From the NCBI RefSeq assembly GCF_027111295.1, contig NZ_CP114287.1, positions 248,001-312,000 on the forward strand: 64,000 nt of DNA. The letters run 5' to 3'. Position numbers and translations under genes: made by a program. Each line of letters begins with the position of its first letter. Positions within the stretch are counted from its first letter, which is position 1. Source of the DNA: Flavobacterium gelatinilyticum (GTDB lineage Bacteria > Bacteroidota > Bacteroidia > Flavobacteriales > Flavobacteriaceae). Positions 21,169 through 30,732 of this stretch are shown here, piece by piece. Below the pieces are notes generated by a model. It did not search any database, was not told where the DNA came from, and saw nothing but the letters and a program-made list of their open reading frames with translations.

Positions 21169-21891
21169 TTAAACTTTTGTAATAGTTCCGGAACCCGAAA
21201 CTTTTACATCTCTTTTTTCCGGATTTCCAACGTATCTTATATTTCCTGAGCCTGATACTCTTGCTGTTAAACTATCATTGCAGCTTACTTTACTGTTTCC
21301 TGATCCCGAAATAACAGCATCAACATGTTTCGATTTTAAGTCCGAAGCATCGATATCTCCTGACCCTGAAAGTCTTGAAGAGAAATTGCCCGCCGTTCCT
21401 TTTAAGTGTACGTTTCCGGAACCGCTTACTGTTAGTTCTACGTTATCAGCATCCACCGGCAGTGTTAAGTTTCCTGAACCTGAAAGCTTAACCGAAAATT
21501 TATCGCTTTTAATGATGTCTTTGGACTTAACATCTCCTGAACCGGCTAAGCTTAGTTCTGAAATTTTTTCAAAAGGAACCGTTATTCGAATGTTTTTAGT
21601 TGGTTTAATATTCTTAAATCTTTCAACATAAATTTTCAGCGAATTGTCTTCAACTTCAACTTTAATCGAAGAAAGTAAATTCTCTTCACCTGTAATAGTA
21701 ATTTTTCCTTCTTTTCCCGCAGTTAAATCGACATCAAAAAAGCCTGATATTTTAATGTCGTTATAATCTCCTGTATTTCTGGTTTGGGTAACTATTTTAC
21801 CGTTTCCTTTTAATTTGCTTTTGTCCTGTGACTGGGCGTTCCCGCTTGCAAAAAACAGGGCCAAAGCGAAAAGTAAAATTGATTTTTTCAT
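21169..21891 (-). CDS. GIN domain (DUF2807) secreted protein
   Basis: A 240-residue protein with a signal peptide (LLFALALFFASGNAQ) followed by a putative auto-transporter-adhesin head GIN domain. The hallmark SGSG turns recur about every 20 residues (SLAGSGDV, LSGSGNL, VSGSGNV, LSGSGDI, ISGSGN, VSGSGN, VSGSGT), the signature of a right-handed beta-solenoid. It is the last gene of a four-gene minus-strand operon starting with an ECF sigma factor. It is thus likely an envelope-stress or surface output of that sigma factor. No enzymatic motif is seen. Confidence 0.85.
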   Translation of the reverse strand: MKKSILLFALALFFASGNAQSQDKSKLKGNGKIVTQTRNTGDYNDIKISGFFDVDLTAGKEGKITITGEENLLSSIKVEVEDNSLKIYVERFKNIKPTKNIRITVPFEKISELSLAGSGDVKSKDIIKSDKFSVKLSGSGNLTLPVDADNVELTVSGSGNVHLKGTAGNFSSRLSGSGDIDASDLKSKHVDAVISGSGNSKVSCNDSLTARVSGSGNIRYVGNPEKRDVKVSGSGTITKV

Positions 21892-21911
21892 TGTTTTGAT
21901 TGTTTAGATGA

Positions 21912-22970
21912 TTAATTTTTTACTAGTGAAATATTTCCGTAGTGCGAAGTAATATTGACTTTATTCTGACCTTTTTTCTTGTAATAACCGCTTATTCTTT
22001 TAGAGTTGCTTTTAATTTCAGAAACCGAAACTTCTAAATTATTATCGTGTTTTATATTTGAATATCGGGCTGATATATCAAAATCAAAGGCATAATTTAC
22101 GGCATAACCAAGAGATATATCTGTATATCCGGAATTTATGCTTACGTTTCCGGCCTTGTCGCTCATGGTTCCAATGTTGATTTTGCTGTAATTGGTATCA
22201 AAATTTAAATTGCTCGAAACTTCACCTATAGAAATCGTTAAATAATTGCCTGATCCGTTAAGAGAGTTTATTTTCTGGAATTTAAAAGTTCCGTAATTAC
22301 AATCGTATTTAATGTTTTGTCCTTCATTCAGGTTGACATCTGTATAACTTGCATTCAAATTCAAATTTCCTGAATCATTAATTTTTAAACCCGAATATTT
22401 GGCGTCGATATTTCCGGTTTTGATATAATCAATACTGGAGTTTTGGCAGTACGAGATTTCAATCTGATTATTCGGTCCGTTTAATTTGCCTAAAGTTACT
22501 TTGCCATATTTACAATTAATATCTGTTGCTGCTTCTAAATTTAAGGTTGAGATATTGCCGTATTTATTGATTAGCTTAACAGATCCGTTTTTTGGGATTT
22601 TAACCACGTAATTTATTTCAAAGCTATTATTGCTTCCTCTACTTTTTAGAGAAGAATTTCCAATATTGGTTACCGCAGAAACTAAGCCTTTTAAAGCCGT
22701 AATATCAACATCAATACTGTTTAGACGCTCGTTTACCCAGTTTTCGTTAGGCCCGTTTACTTTTATCGTAATGTCCAGATCAATTTTATCTTCATCCCAG
22801 GTCGAGACAGAAATATTACCGTATTTATTATCAATATCGATTCCTGCATTTGAGTTTACGATATAGGTTTTTTTGATGCTTTTTTGTTTTGATATGTAAG
22901 TATCATCATTTGAGAATCCCAGAAAAGGAATCAAAAGCAATAGGATTAATAAATTATAATGTTTTTTCAT
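21912..22970 (-). CDS. Secreted DUF4097-like beta-solenoid protein
   Basis: A 352-residue protein with a signal peptide (LLILLLLIPFLGFS) and many repeating strands of the form KYGNISV, NKYGNIST, CKYGKVTLG, SYTDVNL, NYSKINIG, GYTDISLG, HYGNISLV. This is a DUF4097-type adhesin-like solenoid related to the downstream GIN protein. The start overlaps the preceding gene by 17 bp, so translation is coupled. It has no catalytic motif. It probably faces the periplasm or outer surface, and its role is unknown. Confidence 0.7.
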   Translation of the reverse strand: MKKHYNLLILLLLIPFLGFSNDDTYISKQKSIKKTYIVNSNAGIDIDNKYGNISVSTWDEDKIDLDITIKVNGPNENWVNERLNSIDVDITALKGLVSAVTNIGNSSLKSRGSNNSFEINYVVKIPKNGSVKLINKYGNISTLNLEAATDINCKYGKVTLGKLNGPNNQIEISYCQNSSIDYIKTGNIDAKYSGLKINDSGNLNLNASYTDVNLNEGQNIKYDCNYGTFKFQKINSLNGSGNYLTISIGEVSSNLNFDTNYSKINIGTMSDKAGNVSINSGYTDISLGYAVNYAFDFDISARYSNIKHDNNLEVSVSEIKSNSKRISGYYKKKGQNKVNITSHYGNISLVKN

Positions 22971-23490
22971 CAGATGTGTTTTTTAGGTTTTCGTTTTCTT
23001 CAATTCGCTGTAATACAGTCTGCAGGAAAGAAATTCTTGTCTGCAGATTGCTGATCATTGCGTAAATAATCTGTTTGTTTTCTCCGTTTTTCTGAACTTC
23101 TTTAATGATCTTTTCGTAATCGGCATCAAAAACCTTCATTTGTTTTAGAGCATCATTAATGATTTGTTCGTTTTCAGGAGAGTTTTTTTCTTTTAATTTA
23201 ACCAGCTCATTCTCGATCAAAATATTGAAGATAGAATCTGTACGTTTGGTTTCTTTCGAAGCAAACTTAAATTCCTTTGGCTTTTCATTTTGGTTATAAA
23301 ACAGAGATATTCCTAAAAGCACGGCTATCGAAGCTGCAATGGCCCATCCGGTATAATTTTTCTTTTTGGGCTGTTTTTTGTTCAATTTATTTAAAAAATC
23401 AATCTGATGATCGGGGTTAATTTCCTCAATATCCCACTGATTTTCAAATTTGTTAAATAGTTGATCTAATTCGTCATTTTCCTTTTTCAT
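22954..23490 (-). CDS. Putative anti-sigma factor-like membrane protein
   Basis: A 178-residue protein with an acidic N-terminus, a Lys-rich linker and one transmembrane helix (TGWAIAASIAVLLGISLFY, about residues 42-60). A helical periplasmic part rich in Glu/Lys follows. The layout and its position directly after an ECF sigma gene (4-bp ATGA overlap) suggest an anti-sigma factor. However, I see no zinc-binding HxxxCxxC motif, so it would be a non-ZAS type. The function is inferred from context. Confidence 0.65.
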   Translation of the reverse strand: MKKENDELDQLFNKFENQWDIEEINPDHQIDFLNKLNKKQPKKKNYTGWAIAASIAVLLGISLFYNQNEKPKEFKFASKETKRTDSIFNILIENELVKLKEKNSPENEQIINDALKQMKVFDADYEKIIKEVQKNGENKQIIYAMISNLQTRISFLQTVLQRIEENENLKNTSDEKTL

Positions 23491-24041
23491 ATATCCTCTA
23501 ATTTTTTTCGTAAATTTTCTTTAGCCCTGCTTAAAGTAGTTCTGCAGTTGGCGTAGCTTATATTCAATATTTCACAAATTTCTTCCTGATCGTAGCCTTC
23601 AATATAAAAGAGCGTCAAAACCATTCTGTAGTTATCCTTTAGGCCTGCAATAGTGTCTAAAACCTGTTTCACTTTAAGCGAATTCAGATCAATGCTTTCA
23701 GACATTACAGAATCGTTTTCTTCTATTTTGAAAAGTGTTTTGTTCAGGTCTTCCATCTGAAAAGTATTGTTTTTCTTATAAAAATCAATACTATAATTAA
23801 TAATGATTCTTTTAAGCCATGCTCCAAAAGCGACTTCCTGTCTGTAATCGTTAATTTTTGTAAAAGCTTTCAAGAAACCTTCCTGCATGACGTCTTGCGC
23901 GAAGTGTTCGTCTTTTACAATTCGGTATGCAGCGTTGTACATCGCTTTACAATACCGGTTGTAAATTTCAAACTGTGCTTTTTGATTGTTGTTTTTACAA
24001 AGCGCGATTAATTCTTCGATATTTTGATTAGTTATACTCAA
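23487..24041 (-). CDS. ECF RNA polymerase sigma factor
   Basis: A 184-residue sigma-70 family ECF factor. Region 2 carries FAQDVMQEGFLKAF and the DNA-melting/-10 part AFGAWLKRIIINYSIDFYKK. Region 4 carries LPxxYR-like LKDNYRMVLTLFYIEGYDQEEICEILNISYANCRTTLSRAKENLRKKL with the helix-turn-helix. It heads the operon sigma / putative anti-sigma / DUF4097 / GIN, overlapping the next start by 4 bp. It likely responds to an envelope signal. I found no exact promoter upstream, so its own recognition site is unknown. Confidence 0.92.
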   Translation of the reverse strand: MSITNQNIEELIALCKNNNQKAQFEIYNRYCKAMYNAAYRIVKDEHFAQDVMQEGFLKAFTKINDYRQEVAFGAWLKRIIINYSIDFYKKNNTFQMEDLNKTLFKIEENDSVMSESIDLNSLKVKQVLDTIAGLKDNYRMVLTLFYIEGYDQEEICEILNISYANCRTTLSRAKENLRKKLEDI

Positions 24042-24202
24042 GTATTAGATGCTGGTTTATTATAATGACTTTGCTTTTTTTGGTTTGTTACAGTTTTATA
24101 AAATTAATTTTATTTTTTCTTGAAATAATTTTAATAATACTAACAGCTTATAATTTTTTAAGAATAAAATTGTGTGAGATTATTATTTCATTGGATAAAA
24201 TC

Positions 24203-24210
24203 TATATTTG
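24203..24210 (+). promoter_or_regulatory. -7 element TATATTTG; fixes start of the lipoprotein gene
   Basis: An exact TAnnTTTG lies 20 bp before ATG 24231. The longer frame that begins at 24174 would start upstream of this element, so 24231 is the better start. Confidence 0.6.
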
Positions 24211-24230
24211 CATGTAAAACAAATTTAGTC

Positions 24231-25217
24231 ATGAGAAAAAATACTATTTTATTTCTATTGCTTTTAGCAATAGGCAGCTTTTTTAGTTCCTGCAGCGGAG
24301 ATTTTGACAGTGGTCTGGATCTGTCGAATTCAGAAAACAATGGAAACGGAAATGTAGATCAAAAGGGCATTTTTAAAGCTAAGGTTGAAGGAGAAGAATT
24401 TACTGCAAATACCACACAAGCGATTGTATCTGATAATTATGTAGCTATAACAGGTTTCAGATCTTCTAAAGGAGATTTAATCCAGATGATTTTGCCAAGT
24501 AATAAAGTAGGAACCTATTCATGGGCAAACAGTCAGGAAAATGCAGAAAATTTTGTTCTGGCTTATGCTGAGGCAACAAATGGATACGGATTTGTCAGTG
24601 CTTCAAACGAAGATGCAGCATTTTTAGGTGTACAAAATTATACTGACACTGCGCTTATTAAAATTACTTCGGTAGATAAAACACAAAAAACAATTTCAGG
24701 GACATTTCAGTTTACTGGATTTAGAGAGGCTGACAATGGTTCGACTGAAATAAAAGTGGTTACAAGCGGGGTTTTTACCAATATACCCTATACAGAAAAT
24801 ATTCCTGTTGATGATTCAGATGATATCCTGAAAGCAAAAGTAGACGGAGTTGATTTTATAACCGACAAGATCGATGTAACCAGTGTAAGTGCGAGCGGCA
24901 GTAACCCGTATTACAGTATAGTAGGAGGAAAGAATGATGGTAACTCAAGTATTGGTCTGAGCATTGATAAATCATCTCCTGTTGGAACCTATCAGGCATC
25001 AGATGTTTTCTTAAACGAAGGAGAGGATATAAATGTTTTTGGCGCTTATTACAGAACTAATGATGTTTTGTACAGATCTAAATCAGGTTCAATAAAAATT
25101 GCTTTAAAAACAGCAGATAAAATAGAGGGAACTTTTAATTTTGTGGTCCAAAATTTCACTTCGGGCGATGAAAAGACACTTACAGGCTCTTTTAGTATTA
25201 ATATAGAAGATTTGTAA
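24231..25217 (+). CDS. Lipoprotein with duplicated beta domain (DUF6252-like)
   Basis: About 328 residues from ATG 24231. The signal peptide ends in SFFSSC, giving a lipid-modified Cys followed by SGDFDSG. Acidic residues right after the Cys resemble the surface-export signal known in Flavobacterium/Capnocytophaga lipoproteins, so it may be exposed outside the cell. Two similar halves follow: one begins FKAKVEGEEFTANTTQ, the other LKAKVDGVDFITDK, each ending in a strand like GTFQFTGF / GTFNFVVQNF. This suggests internal duplication. DUF6252-like is my best guess. No activity can be predicted. Confidence 0.65.
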   Translation: MRKNTILFLLLLAIGSFFSSCSGDFDSGLDLSNSENNGNGNVDQKGIFKAKVEGEEFTANTTQAIVSDNYVAITGFRSSKGDLIQMILPSNKVGTYSWANSQENAENFVLAYAEATNGYGFVSASNEDAAFLGVQNYTDTALIKITSVDKTQKTISGTFQFTGFREADNGSTEIKVVTSGVFTNIPYTENIPVDDSDDILKAKVDGVDFITDKIDVTSVSASGSNPYYSIVGGKNDGNSSIGLSIDKSSPVGTYQASDVFLNEGEDINVFGAYYRTNDVLYRSKSGSIKIALKTADKIEGTFNFVVQNFTSGDEKTLTGSFSINIEDL

Positions 25218-25238
25218 TAAGAAGCTTTCGAAAAAATT

Positions 25239-25264
25239 AAATCCGCCTTGTGCGGATTTTTTTT
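25239..25264 (+). terminator. Terminator after the lipoprotein gene
   Basis: AAATCCGC/GCGGATTT with a 5-nt loop, then eight T in a row including the stem end. Confidence 0.85.
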
Positions 25265-25358
25265 GGTAAAACAATTTGGTTTTATTAGTTTGGCTGATTA
25301 AATAGATATTTTAATATTCCATTCTTGGCATAAAGATTGCCTATTTTAATGGCATATC

Positions 25359-25387
25359 TTGTAAATTAAGTGTTTAGTTTATTTTTG
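25359..25387 (+). promoter_or_regulatory. lon promoter
   Basis: TTG at 25359-25361, an 18-bp spacer, TATTTTTG at 25380-25387, about 77 bp before the lon ATG. Both housekeeping elements are present. No heat-shock-type element was recognised. Confidence 0.7.
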
Positions 25388-25463
25388 TTGGAAAATACTG
25401 AATCTAAGACTTTGTTTGCAGGAAATATGAATTTTTTAATGACAAAACGACTTATATATAATT

Positions 25464-27917
25464 ATGTCAAATCATAAAATACTTACTATTGACAATCTGT
25501 CACTTCAGGAATTCGATTCAGAAGCAGAATTAATTCCACTATTGACACCGGAGGACGAAGAGGAAATGAACAACGAGGAACTTCCTGTTTCTCTGCCAAT
25601 CTTGCCTTTACGAAATACTGTTTTATTTCCGGGAGTGGTTATTCCAATTTCTGCAGGAAGAGACAAGTCAATAAAACTTATTAATGATGCCAATGCAGGC
25701 GGAAAAATCATTGGTGTAGTTTCTCAGATTAATGAAGAAGATGAAGATCCGTCAAAAGATGATATTCATAAAATAGGAACTGTAGCACGTATTTTACGTG
25801 TTCTGAAGATGCCAGATGGAAACGTAACCGTTATTTTACAAGGGAAAAAGCGTTTTGAAATTCATGAAGTAGTTTCAGAAGAGCCTTATATGACTGCAAC
25901 GATCAAAGAGGTTTCAGAAGAACGTCCGGATGAAAATGACAGCGAATTTACTGCTATTTTAGATTCTGTTAAAGAACTGGCAATCCAGATCATTAAAGAA
26001 AGCCCAAATATTCCTTCCGAAGCCACATTTGCAATTAAAAATATTGAAAGCCAGTCGTTTTTAATCAATTTTGTGTCTTCAAATATGAATTTATCCGTAA
26101 AAGAGAAACAAGGACTTTTATCGATAAATGGTTTAAAAGAACGCGCATTAGAAACACTTCGTTATATGAATGTTGAGCTTCAAAAATTAGAATTGAAGAA
26201 CGATATTCAGTCAAAAGTTCGCTTTGATCTGGATCAGCAGCAAAGAGAATATTTCCTTCACCAGCAAATGAAAACCATTCAGGAAGAATTGGGAGGTGTT
26301 TCGCAGGAAGAGGAAATGGACGAAATGGGGCTGAAGGCCAAAACAAAAAAATGGGACGAAAAGACGCAGAAACACTTTGAAAAAGAATTGTCTAAAATGC
26401 GTCGTATGAATCCTCAGTCTCCTGATTTTGGAATTCAGCGTAACTATTTAGAATTATTTTTAGAACTGCCATGGGGCGAGTATTCTAAAGATAAATTTGA
26501 TTTAAAATATGCTCAGAAAATATTAGATAAGGATCATTTTGGACTTGATGAAGTTAAGAAAAGAATGATCGAGCATTTAGCGGTTTTAAAACTGCGAAAT
26601 GACATGAAATCGCCAATTATATGTTTAACAGGACCTCCGGGAGTAGGTAAAACGTCTATTGGACGTTCTGTTGCTGAAGCCTTAGGACGTGAATACGTGC
26701 GTATTTCATTAGGCGGTTTACGTGATGAAGCTGAAATCCGCGGACACAGAAAGACGTATATCGGAGCAATGCCGGGCCGTATTATCCAAAGTTTGAAAAA
26801 AGCCGGAACTTCAAATCCTGTATTTATTTTAGATGAAATTGATAAATTATCAAGCGGGCACAGCGGTGATCCTTCTTCGGCTTTATTAGAAGTTTTAGAT
26901 CCGGAACAAAACAGCGCTTTTTATGATAATTTCCTTGAAATGGGATATGATTTATCTAAAGTGATGTTCATTGCGACTTCAAACAACATGGCAGCAATTC
27001 AGCCGGCTCTTCGTGACCGAATGGAAGTAATTAAAATGTCAGGTTATACAATTGAAGAAAAAGTTGAAATTGCAAAAAGACACCTTTTTCCAAAACAATT
27101 GGAAGCACACGGATTAACTGCCAAAGATTTAACGATTGGTAAAAAACAATTAGAAAAAATTGTAGAAGGTTATACACGCGAATCCGGTGTTCGTAATCTG
27201 GAAACAAAAATTGCTCAGGTAATCCGAAATGCTGCAAAAGCAGTTGCGATGGAAGAAGAGTACAATAAAAAGGTTACAGACGAGGATATCGTGAAAGTCT
27301 TGGGTGTTCCAAGATTAGAGCGTGACAAATACGAAAATAACGATGTTGCAGGAGTAGTTACAGGTTTGGCCTGGACAAGTGTAGGGGGCGATATTTTATT
27401 CATTGAATCGTTGATTTCTGAAGGTAAAGGTTCACTTACGCTTACCGGAAACCTTGGAAATGTAATGAAAGAATCGGCTACCATTGCACTTGAATACATT
27501 AAGGCAAATGCTAAAAAGTTAGGTTTGTCTATTGAATTGTTCCAAAAATACAATATTCACCTGCACGTTCCGGAAGGAGCAACTCCTAAAGACGGACCAA
27601 GTGCCGGTATTGCAATGCTTACTTCTTTGGTTTCGTTACTGACTCAGAAGAAAATTAAGAAAAGCTTAGCTATGACAGGAGAAATTACACTTCGTGGAAA
27701 AGTATTACCTGTTGGTGGTATCAAAGAAAAAATACTGGCTGCCAAAAGGGCTGGTATTAAAGAAATTATCTTATGTCACGAAAACAAAAGTGATATTGAT
27801 GAAATTAAAGAAGAATATTTAGAAGGTTTATCTTTTCATTATGTAAAAGAAATGAGTGAAGTACTTGCAATAGCACTAACAGATCAAAATGTTAAGAATG
27901 CAAAAGTACTGAAGTAA
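25464..27917 (+). CDS. lon: ATP-dependent protease La
   Basis: An 817-residue hexameric cytosolic protease that degrades damaged and regulatory proteins. Order: N-terminal LON substrate-binding domain ([19 protein letters not shown]), a helical linker, the AAA+ module with Walker [10 protein letters not shown] (390-398) and Walker [11 protein letters not shown], then the C-terminal protease domain with the Ser-Lys dyad S713 in DGPSAGIAM and K754 in LPVGGIKEK. All catalytic residues are present and the length is usual for LonA. It is a single gene with its own promoter and terminator. The first ATG matches the family N-terminus with a short acidic extension. Confidence 0.97.
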   Translation: MSNHKILTIDNLSLQEFDSEAELIPLLTPEDEEEMNNEELPVSLPILPLRNTVLFPGVVIPISAGRDKSIKLINDANAGGKIIGVVSQINEEDEDPSKDDIHKIGTVARILRVLKMPDGNVTVILQGKKRFEIHEVVSEEPYMTATIKEVSEERPDENDSEFTAILDSVKELAIQIIKESPNIPSEATFAIKNIESQSFLINFVSSNMNLSVKEKQGLLSINGLKERALETLRYMNVELQKLELKNDIQSKVRFDLDQQQREYFLHQQMKTIQEELGGVSQEEEMDEMGLKAKTKKWDEKTQKHFEKELSKMRRMNPQSPDFGIQRNYLELFLELPWGEYSKDKFDLKYAQKILDKDHFGLDEVKKRMIEHLAVLKLRNDMKSPIICLTGPPGVGKTSIGRSVAEALGREYVRISLGGLRDEAEIRGHRKTYIGAMPGRIIQSLKKAGTSNPVFILDEIDKLSSGHSGDPSSALLEVLDPEQNSAFYDNFLEMGYDLSKVMFIATSNNMAAIQPALRDRMEVIKMSGYTIEEKVEIAKRHLFPKQLEAHGLTAKDLTIGKKQLEKIVEGYTRESGVRNLETKIAQVIRNAAKAVAMEEEYNKKVTDEDIVKVLGVPRLERDKYENNDVAGVVTGLAWTSVGGDILFIESLISEGKGSLTLTGNLGNVMKESATIALEYIKANAKKLGLSIELFQKYNIHLHVPEGATPKDGPSAGIAMLTSLVSLLTQKKIKKSLAMTGEITLRGKVLPVGGIKEKILAAKRAGIKEIILCHENKSDIDEIKEEYLEGLSFHYVKEMSEVLAIALTDQNVKNAKVLK

Positions 27918-27939
27918 CTTTTTGAAATTTCAAATTTTA

Positions 27940-27977
27940 AAAATCCAAATTCCAATTCTCTGCAATTTGGATTTTTT
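27940..27977 (+). terminator. Terminator after lon
   Basis: AAAATCCAAATT/AATTTGGATTTT with a 12-nt loop, then a T-run. A close relative of this stem follows the DUF2911 gene near 49770. Confidence 0.8.
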
Positions 27978-28069
27978 TATTTCTGATATGTACAGTTTGA
28001 AGCCTGAAAAATATTCTTGCAATTGATTTTTAAGTACTTATAAAATTTATTTTTTAAGTTATATAATTT

Positions 28070-28077
28070 TATATTTG
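28070..28077 (+). promoter_or_regulatory. -7 element TATATTTG upstream of porQ
   Basis: An exact TAnnTTTG, 40 bp before ATG 28117. The longest frame would begin with a TTG at 28075, inside this element, which rules that start out. Confidence 0.6.
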
Positions 28078-28116
28078 TCTTTGCGTTATTCCCATATAGG
28101 AACGCCCCAAAAACGA

Positions 28117-29136
28117 ATGTTAAAACACCTTGTTTTATTTTTAATGATGCTAATTTGTTCGGTTTCGTTCGGGCAGATTGGAGGGCGTTACACCTATCAA
28201 TTCCTAAATCTGACAACAAATCCGCGTCAGGCGGCGCTTGGCGGTAAGATAATAACAATTTATGATGAAGATGTCAATCAGGCCATGTCTAATCCTGCAG
28301 CTTTAAATCAGGATATGGATAACCACCTGGCCCTGAATTACGGAAATTATTATGGTGAGGCTTCTTACGGAACAGCTTCATATGCCTATACGTATGACCG
28401 GCATGTTCAGACTTTTTATGCAGGAGTAAATTACGTAAACTACGGATCTTTTGAAGGTTATGATGAGAACGGTCAAAAAACTTCTGATTTTACAGGAAGC
28501 GAAGGTGCTTTGTCAGTAGGTTATGCTTATAATGTTCCTTTTACAGACCTTCATATAGGCGTAAATGGTAAATTAATTACTTCTACCCTGGAAACTTATA
28601 ATTCGTTTGGTGCCGCAGTTGATGTAGGTCTCTTATATGTTGATGAAAGAAATGATATAAACTTTGCATTGGTATTTAGAAATATAGGCACGCAGTTTAA
28701 AACATATGCAGGAATACAGGAAAATTTACCATTTGAGATTACTGCCGGAATTTCGCAGGAATTAGATCATGTTCCTATTCGATGGCATCTAACTTTGGAG
28801 AATTTACAGCAATGGAATATTTCTTTTTCAAATCCTGTTCGCGGCGAAACGAATATTGACGGATCAACAAATCCTGAGAAAGTTTCGTTTGTAAATAATG
28901 CGCTGAGACATGTTCTTTTTGGGGTAGAATTGTTCCCGAAAAGAGCTGTAAATCTTCGTTTGGGATATAATTTTAGAAGAGGAGAAGAATTACGTGTAGA
29001 AGAACAGCGTAATTTTTCCGGAGTTTCATTAGGTTTTGGATTACGTATGAATAAGTTAAAGTTTAACTATTCCTATTCACGATATACATTGGCAGGAAAT
29101 ACAAGTCTTTTTGGTTTAATATTAAATTTTCAATAA
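28117..29136 (+). CDS. porQ: Type IX secretion system PorQ-like outer-membrane protein
   Basis: About 339 residues from ATG 28117. A signal peptide (LVLFLMMLICSVSFGQ) is followed by YTYQFLNLTTNPRQAALGG, DVNQAMSNPAALN and a series of amphipathic strands. The end LAGNTSLFGLILNF suits an outer-membrane beta-barrel. The opening motifs are those I associate with PorQ, an accessory protein of the type IX system that acts with PorU, PorV and PorZ in attaching secreted cargo to the surface. Only five bases separate it from the next gene. The name rests on pattern recall; a PorV-type barrel is the main alternative. Confidence 0.75.
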   Translation: MLKHLVLFLMMLICSVSFGQIGGRYTYQFLNLTTNPRQAALGGKIITIYDEDVNQAMSNPAALNQDMDNHLALNYGNYYGEASYGTASYAYTYDRHVQTFYAGVNYVNYGSFEGYDENGQKTSDFTGSEGALSVGYAYNVPFTDLHIGVNGKLITSTLETYNSFGAAVDVGLLYVDERNDINFALVFRNIGTQFKTYAGIQENLPFEITAGISQELDHVPIRWHLTLENLQQWNISFSNPVRGETNIDGSTNPEKVSFVNNALRHVLFGVELFPKRAVNLRLGYNFRRGEELRVEEQRNFSGVSLGFGLRMNKLKFNYSYSRYTLAGNTSLFGLILNFQ

Positions 29137-29141
29137 TCTAT

Positions 29142-29741
29142 ATGAAGCTCTTTAGTTTATTTTTGTTTATGACTGTTGGTTTTTTTACGGGGTCAAAAAA
29201 TTACTTCAAAGAAGAATCCATTACAAACGTAGAAATAGAAAGGATTAACACCAGAATTGGCGAAATTAAAAATATGATCGATGTTGATCATAAATACAAT
29301 GCTAAAATTGCTTTTTTGGTAGATATGAAAGTTCCGTCCGGCAAAAACCGGTTTTTTGTTTATGATTTAGAAAAAAATGAAGTTATTGATCAGGGGCTTG
29401 TAGCTCACGGTTCCGGATCAGAGACAGGCGTAAAAGGAATGCTTCGATTTAGTAATACACCTAATTCTAATTGTACGGCTTTAGGGAAATATACAATTGA
29501 GAAATGTTATAAAGGAATGTTTGGAAAGGCGTATAAACTTAACGGTCTGGAAGAAACGAATAACAATGCTTTTAAGAGAGCCATTGTATTGCATCATTAT
29601 TCGGCAGTACCTTATGAAGAACAGAATTATTACATCAGTAACAGCCATGGATGTCCAATGGTTAATGAGCAGTTTTTTAAAAGGATAGAAAAAATAATTG
29701 ACAGCTCTAAGTCGAAAATTATAATGGATATTTATTATTAA
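29142..29741 (+). CDS. Murein L,D-transpeptidase catalytic domain-like protein
   Basis: A 199-residue exported protein with an N-terminal hydrophobic segment (LFSLFLFMTVGFFTG). It resembles the YkuD_2 family: the FSNTPNSNCTALGKYTI stretch, VLHHYSAVP and SNSHGCPMVN with the probable nucleophile C171. Such enzymes act on peptidoglycan tetrapeptides through a Cys, or are periplasmic relatives of L,D-transpeptidases. It is probably co-transcribed with porQ five bases upstream. The unusual HH in VLHHYS may replace the usual single His. Confidence 0.78.
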   Translation: MKLFSLFLFMTVGFFTGSKNYFKEESITNVEIERINTRIGEIKNMIDVDHKYNAKIAFLVDMKVPSGKNRFFVYDLEKNEVIDQGLVAHGSGSETGVKGMLRFSNTPNSNCTALGKYTIEKCYKGMFGKAYKLNGLEETNNNAFKRAIVLHHYSAVPYEEQNYYISNSHGCPMVNEQFFKRIEKIIDSSKSKIIMDIYY

Positions 29742-29772
29742 TTGAAGATTTATAGATACAAATAGTAATAAG

Positions 29773-29810
29773 CCTTTTATGATCACAGAATGATTGTAAA
29801 AGGATTTTTT
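29773..29810 (+). terminator. Terminator of the porQ operon
   Basis: CCTTTTATGATCA/TGATTGTAAAAGG, a 13-bp stem with two G-U pairs and a CAGAA loop, then six T. Confidence 0.8.
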
Positions 29811-29892
29811 GAGTCAGGTCCAGACTTAAAAAATATATCGTATAGGAAAAATATTAGTATTATTTAGTGCGCAATTTGAAAAGAAAGATAGC

Positions 29893-29900
29893 TACATTTG
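29893..29900 (+). promoter_or_regulatory. -7 element TACATTTG for cmk
   Basis: An exact TAnnTTTG, followed by GCAC as in the rRNA promoters. It gives a 5' UTR of about 65 nt. A TTG exists only 14 bp upstream, too close for a standard -33. Confidence 0.5.
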
Positions 29901-29969
29901 CACTAGTTCATGAGCTTTCTCTGAGGTTCGGGCCTATTCATTAAAAGATTAAAATTAAAACATAAAAAA

Positions 29970-30662
29970 TTGAAAAAGATTACGATTGCTATAGACGGAT
30001 TTTCATCAACAGGAAAAAGTACTTTGGCAAAACAATTGGCAAAAGAGTTGGAATATGTTTACGTTGATACGGGAGCTATGTATCGCGCCGTTGCTTATTT
30101 TGCTATGCAGAATAAATTAATTGGGGCTGATTTTTTTGATAAGCAGGCTTTGGTAACCGAATTGCCAAAAATCCAATTGGAATTTAAGTTTAATGCTGAT
30201 TTAGGATTTGCTGAAATGTATTTGAATGGTGAAAATGTAGAAAAGCAAATCAGGACAATCGAGGTTTCTAGCTTTGTGAGTAAAGTTGCAGCTGTCTCTG
30301 AAGTTCGTGCTAAGTTAGTAGAACAACAACAGGAAATGGGAAAAAACAAAGCCATCGTTATGGATGGGAGAGATATAGGAACGGTAGTTTTTCCTGATGC
30401 TGAGCTTAAAATTTTTATGACTGCAAGTCCGGAAACTCGTGCTCAAAGACGTTTTGATGAATTGCAGCAAAAAGGAGATAATGTATCTTATGAAGAAGTT
30501 TTGCAAAACGTAGTAGAACGAGATAATCTGGATACTAGTCGTGAAGATTCGCCATTGGTAATTGCTGATGACGCAATAGAAATAGATAATTCTTACTTAA
30601 ATAAAGAAGAACAATTTACTGCCGTTTTGGAATTAGTAAATGATGTAGTAAAAAAGGCGTAA
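29970..30662 (+). CDS. cmk: Cytidylate kinase
   Basis: A 230-residue CMP/dCMP kinase feeding CTP and dCTP pools. The P-loop GFSSTGKST (9-17), YVDTGAMYRAVAYFA, the substrate-binding VMDGRDIGTVVFPDAELKIF and a LID-like ASPETRAQRRFDEL are all present. The start is a TTG at 29970, since no ATG precedes the conserved KKITIAIDG. A TTG start and the lack of a Shine-Dalgarno site suggest modest translation. It lies after the porQ operon with its own promoter. Confidence 0.95.
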   Translation: MKKITIAIDGFSSTGKSTLAKQLAKELEYVYVDTGAMYRAVAYFAMQNKLIGADFFDKQALVTELPKIQLEFKFNADLGFAEMYLNGENVEKQIRTIEVSSFVSKVAAVSEVRAKLVEQQQEMGKNKAIVMDGRDIGTVVFPDAELKIFMTASPETRAQRRFDELQQKGDNVSYEEVLQNVVERDNLDTSREDSPLVIADDAIEIDNSYLNKEEQFTAVLELVNDVVKKA

Positions 30663-30732
30663 TTTTTTGCAGATATTATTTTAAAAAATTAGTTTTACCG
30701 CTTTATTTTATTTAAAAGACAATTTTTATCAT

